Below are positions 5,837 to 6,153 of a stretch of DNA of 6,153 nucleotides, in pieces. Location of the stretch: positions 1 through 6,153 of the forward strand of contig CANRZQ010000172.1 in the NCBI GenBank assembly GCA_947644475.1, read 5' to 3'. Position 1 is the stretch's first letter. Each line of letters starts with the position of its first letter. Source of the DNA: an uncultured Muribaculaceae bacterium (GTDB taxonomy: Bacteria > Bacteroidota > Bacteroidia > Bacteroidales > Muribaculaceae). Under the pieces are notes generated by a model that was not told the DNA's origin, did no database searches, and worked only from the letters and a program-made list of their open reading frames with translations. The position numbers and the translations under genes were made by a program.

Positions 5837-6153
5837 ATGGTAAATCGCATATTGATACGACTGAAAGTGGTGCAGGTCCTCTACAGCTACCTCATCACCC
5901 ACGATTCCCAATCAAGAATCGACCCCGAGCAAATAATATTGGCAAAAAACACAATAGCCACATCGCTCGACAAGGCTTACGCCCTGTACCTCACCCTGTT
6001 GCAACTCATACGCGACATCACCGCCCTTCAGGAGCAGCGTCTCGAAAACGCAAAAGCAAAGCACCTCCCCACGCGCGAAGACCTCAACCCCAACACACGG
6101 TTCATCGACAACGCCCTCGTCGGATACCTCAACATCCACCAGCAGTTCGAAGA
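5837..6153 (+). CDS. nusB: Transcription antitermination / rRNA-processing factor NusB, Bacteroidetes type, 3' end missing
   Basis: NusB pairs with NusE (ribosomal protein S10) on boxA RNA to protect rRNA transcription from termination and to aid ribosome assembly. The frame opens at ATG 5837 and runs off the right edge after 105 complete codons. The N-terminus, MVNRILIRLKVVQVLYSYL, resembles the start of Bacteroidetes NusB proteins, which are about twice the usual 140 residues because of an extended N-terminal part; the classical NusB fold is expected further on and is not visible here. Residues 1-20 have the basic, helical character of the RNA-contacting first helix of NusB (compare RRKALQALYQ-like sequences). 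The rest is helix-rich (ATSLDKAYALYLTLLQLIRDI, residues 43-63). A consensus promoter lies just upstream and no Shine-Dalgarno sequence is present. Recognition rests on the N-terminal motif and overall character, from memory. Confidence 0.82.
   Translation, partial: MVNRILIRLKVVQVLYSYLITHDSQSRIDPEQIILAKNTIATSLDKAYALYLTLLQLIRDITALQEQRLENAKAKHLPTREDLNPNTRFIDNALVGYLNIHQQFE

Overview
The window looks like ordinary chromosome from a GC-rich member of the Bacteroidales; the Muribaculaceae are the best guess, but the family is not proven. The reasons are: the protein sequences have a Bacteroidetes flavour (notably a NusB with a non-standard N-terminal region); two promoters fit the Bacteroidetes consensus TTTG...TAnnTTTG; no start codon has a clear Shine-Dalgarno sequence; and codons favour third-position C strongly, so the coding strand is much richer in C than in G.

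All six genes lie on the + strand. Positions 1-575 hold the 3' two thirds of nadC (quinolinate phosphoribosyltransferase, NAD synthesis). A 165-nt gap follows, with a palindromic REP-pair-like repeat (574-631) and then an AT-rich promoter (686-715). Next come sppA (740-2506, membrane-bound protease IV / signal peptide peptidase), lpxK (2634-3740, lipid A 4'-kinase), punA (3819-4631, trimeric-type purine nucleoside phosphorylase) and thiL (4716-5759, thiamine-phosphate kinase). Their spacing (127, 78 and 84 nt) and the lack of an evident internal promoter suggest one transcription unit starting ahead of sppA. A second consensus promoter (5776-5807) precedes nusB (5837 to beyond the window end).

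The genes are housekeeping and functionally mixed: cell-envelope upkeep (sppA, lpxK), purine salvage (punA), cofactor synthesis (nadC, thiL) and transcription/rRNA processing (nusB). No mobile element gene, CRISPR array, RNA gene or defence system is visible. No gene-free stretch exceeds 165 nt.

The unusual material lies between genes. Two copies of a paired inverted repeat flank the sppA-lpxK-punA block. Each arm is itself a hairpin, and arms that differ in sequence carry compensatory base-pair changes. The sppA-lpxK gap is made of two tandem repeat tracts; the second is C-rich and almost free of G up to the lpxK start codon. Within the proteins, PunA carries Asp where 6-oxopurine-specific trimeric PNPs usually have Asn in the base pocket.
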